From assembly GCA_016763395.1 (NCBI GenBank), contig JAESTW010000532.1:1-6922 (forward strand): a stretch of 6,922 bases of DNA, written 5' to 3'. How positions within the stretch are numbered: the stretch's first letter is position 1; each line of letters starts with the position of its first letter. Source of the DNA: Kofleriaceae bacterium (GTDB lineage: Bacteria; Myxococcota_A; Polyangia; Haliangiales; Haliangiaceae). Below are positions 5,786 through 6,922 of the stretch, one piece after another. The notes under the pieces are model-generated. The model saw only the letters and a program-made list of their open reading frames with translations. It was not told the DNA's origin and searched no databases. Position numbers and translations under genes: made by a program.

Positions 5786-6457
5786 CTAGTTCGAAAAAAT
5801 CGTCCAGGCAATGCACAGTTGCCCGAGGTAGTACGCTGGCAATCCCCAGAGTTTATCGACGAAGCGTGTTCGTACAAAGCGGGAGATGGCGACCGAGAGA
5901 TCGGACACAAAAAACAAGGCGGCTCCAGCGAGCAGTAGCTGCTTTTGCCCATCACTAAAACTCTCGATAGGCGCCTGATATACCGCGTTGGCTCCGACTA
6001 CCATCAGAACGATTGCGGCAATGTAGCAAACAACCGCGCCTCTCATACTGCCCAAATGAGGCCACAAGAGAACCAGTGCAATGGCGGCGACAGCCAGCGG
6101 AATCACGGCGTAGAGACTCGGCCAGTCCGAGATGGGGACGAGGCAAGAGCACGCTACGATATAAGCAATATGACCGAGTAGAAAAACTCCCAGCCCGGCC
6201 AAGAACCAACGAGACTCACCGGACAAAAGAGCCACATCACCCATGGCGCCCAGCACGAGTCCTAGGAGTATCCATTTTGAATAGTGCGATGATGGGGTTG
6301 CTAGCAAAAGCACCAATCCCAGGGCGATAAAGGCAAGCGACGCGGATACTCTACTCGCAGCTCGCAACCTGGGTAGTTGGCGCTTCTCGGCAACCAGTAA
6401 TCCGGCCAAGGCAATAAGACACAATATCGTCGTAAAAACAGGCAATGGCGTATTCAC
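5786..6457 (-). CDS. YhhN/TMEM86-family membrane protein, putative lysoplasmalogenase
   Basis: A 223-residue integral membrane protein with about eight hydrophobic helices (roughly 7-23, 37-54, 62-78, 84-102, 114-132, 138-156, 172-190, 204-220). YhhN motifs are clear: GAMGDVALL with Asp 74, FLLGHIAYI, GAALFFVSDLSVAISRF with Asp 186, and LWGLPAYYLGQL near the end. Characterised relatives (TMEM86A/B and a bacterial homologue) hydrolyse the vinyl-ether bond of lysoplasmalogens, releasing a fatty aldehyde and a glycerophospho-amine; the two Asp are the likely catalytic residues. The start used is GTG 6457, as an in-frame TAA lies at 6463-6461. No ribosome binding site sits at the right distance from this GTG, whereas two upstream small ORFs have good ones, so translation may depend on coupling. 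The gene is convergent with the lipoprotein and divergent from the gene at 6546. Confidence 0.88.
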   Translation of the reverse strand: MNTPLPVFTTILCLIALAGLLVAEKRQLPRLRAASRVSASLAFIALGLVLLLATPSSHYSKWILLGLVLGAMGDVALLSGESRWFLAGLGVFLLGHIAYIVACSCLVPISDWPSLYAVIPLAVAAIALVLLWPHLGSMRGAVVCYIAAIVLMVVGANAVYQAPIESFSDGQKQLLLAGAALFFVSDLSVAISRFVRTRFVDKLWGLPAYYLGQLCIAWTIFSN

Positions 6458-6519
6458 TGTTTAGCACAATGCTTCCATGCAGGGGCCTCCGAGCAAAAAA
6501 CTCCGTTTTCTAGCCACAT
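6454..6519 (-). CDS. Possible 21-codon leader ORF translationally coupled to the yhhN-type gene
   Basis: On the minus strand a perfect AGGAGG (6534-6529) sits 9 nt before an ATG (6519-6517) that opens a 21-codon ORF, MWLENGVFCSEAPAWKHCAKQ in two parts: MWLENGVFCSEA then PAWKHCAKQ. Its TGA (6456-6454) overlaps the GTG start of the membrane protein gene (6457-6455) as GTGA, the classic arrangement for termination-reinitiation. The downstream start has no ribosome binding site of its own. Whether the peptide matters or only its translation does cannot be told; there is no amino-acid run typical of an attenuator. Its size makes chance a real alternative. Confidence 0.5.
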   Translation of the reverse strand: MWLENGVFCSEAPAWKHCAKQ

Positions 6520-6545
6520 TGAAAAAGGCCTCCTAGTATGGGGTG
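6458..6545. promoter_or_regulatory. 88-bp divergent intergenic region
   Basis: This gap must hold the promoters of both the membrane protein (-) and the hypothetical gene (+). It contains a direct repeat GGCCTCC-N-AG at 6484-6493 and 6527-6536; on the minus strand these give the GGAGG and AGGAGG ribosome binding sites of the two leader ORFs. A TAGTAT at 6534-6539 resembles a -10 box (four of six consensus bases) for the + gene but has no matching -35 and would give an almost leaderless message. No promoter can be called with confidence. Confidence 0.4.
6461..6478 (-). other. Five-codon in-frame ORF with its own ribosome binding site, just before the yhhN-type start
   Basis: On the minus strand GGAGG (6490-6486) is 7 nt before ATG (6478-6476), which reads M-E-A-L-C and stops at TAA (6463-6461). 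One codon later, in the same frame, comes the GTG of the membrane protein. Without the TAA this would be the best start for that gene. It is either a mini-ORF in the leader, a recent nonsense change with GTG as rescue start, or a sequence error. Confidence 0.45.
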
Positions 6546-6922
6546 ATGGCTGATATCTTTTCCAAATTGTCTCCGTGGTCCCAATCTATTGGCAGCAAAA
6601 TCGGTAACGCGCTCCGCAAAGGGTCCGAGATGCGCTTGGCTCTGAGTGCCCCACAGCCCCCACTTGCCTTGCCAAGCTTGAAAGACAAAGCACTTGCTCG
6701 GCACCATCTACATTTGGCGTTGGCCGCTCTTCATCAACCAGGCGCAGGCAAACCCGAACGCTTTCGCAAACTACGCCTGCTAGTAAACACGATGGAGCAA
6801 GGGCATAGCTTGCCAGCGCCAACACCGGTAGCTGTCCCCGAAGCAGCGCCAATAGCGCCAATAACTCCCATTCGTCGGCGAGACCGCCTGGTTCGATTGG
6901 CTCGCGAAAGTCCGCTCTACAA
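6546..6922 (+). CDS. Unrecognised Ala/Pro-rich basic protein, 5' part
   Basis: The frame opens at ATG 6546 (a GTG at 6543 is the only alternative, since TAG lies at 6534) and stays open for 125 codons to the right edge. I do not recognise the family. Residues 1-30 (MADIFSKLSPWSQSIGSK and on) look like an amphipathic or basic helix. Residues about 45-85 are helical and rich in His, Leu and Arg (ALARHHLHLALAALHQ, then RFRKLRLLVNTMEQG). A low-complexity Pro/Ala linker follows (PAPTPVAVPEAAPIAPITPI), and the frame leaves the window in a basic stretch RRRDRLVRLARESPLY. There is no signal peptide or membrane helix, so the visible part is probably cytoplasmic; a folded domain may lie beyond the edge. 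No good Shine-Dalgarno is at the usual distance (GGGG at 6540-6543 is too close). It is real because of its length, divergent placement and ordinary codon use; its function is unknown. Confidence 0.6.
   Translation, partial: MADIFSKLSPWSQSIGSKIGNALRKGSEMRLALSAPQPPLALPSLKDKALARHHLHLALAALHQPGAGKPERFRKLRLLVNTMEQGHSLPAPTPVAVPEAAPIAPITPIRRRDRLVRLARESPLY
6845..6862 (+). repeat. Tandem 9-bp repeat in the hypothetical gene
   Basis: AGCGCCAAT occurs twice in a row (6845-6853 and 6854-6862). In frame it encodes part of the Ala-Pro-Ile, Ala-Pro-Ile linker. Being a multiple of three, copy-number change would lengthen or shorten the linker without breaking the frame. Confidence 0.8.

Noticed and set aside
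6538..6546. Two-codon ORF ATG-GGG-TGA overlapping the start of the hypothetical + gene (TGATG)
   Set aside because: Too short to tell from chance and with only a weak AAGG upstream.

Overview
The window is a gene-dense stretch of bacterial chromosome with seven or eight protein genes, short spacers, moderate GC by eye, and no tRNA, rRNA, CRISPR array or insertion sequence that I can see. The only hints of taxonomy are the lipoprotein style (a lipobox followed by a Lys/Glu/Asp-rich linker, and a Cys pair near the C-terminus) and the gene mix. These suggest a delta-proteobacterium-like lineage such as Myxococcota or a relative, with low confidence.

Left part (1-1470, + strand): the 3' end of a MnmC-type tRNA-modifying methyltransferase gene, then a nitronate monooxygenase-family flavoenzyme 29 nt downstream. 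A hairpin terminator whose 3' arm is duplicated closes this unit.

Centre (1471-5117, + strand): the most interesting unit. A TetR regulator is preceded by two copies of a TTGAC-N5-GTCAGG palindrome that end 2 bp before its start codon. It is followed 12 nt later by a PLP enzyme closely resembling sphingosine-1-phosphate lyase, and then, with no spacer, by an M81/MlrC-family metallopeptidase. The spacing says one autoregulated operon. The lyase keeps its PLP machinery, but a His of the family's phosphate site appears to be Asp. The substrate may therefore be a related lipid amine or amino alcohol rather than sphingosine-1-phosphate itself.

Right part (5118-6922): a stem-loop, then a small lipoprotein gene (+). 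A long imperfect inverted repeat separates it from a convergent YhhN/TMEM86-type membrane protein (putative lysoplasmalogenase, - strand). The leader of that gene is unusual: a 21-codon ORF with a strong ribosome binding site ends in a GTGA overlap with the yhhN start, and a five-codon in-frame ORF with its own ribosome binding site sits between. Divergent from it, an unrecognised Ala/Pro-rich protein gene runs off the right edge.

A possible common theme is lipid turnover: S1P lyase and lysoplasmalogenase chemistries both release long-chain aldehydes. That link is inference only.
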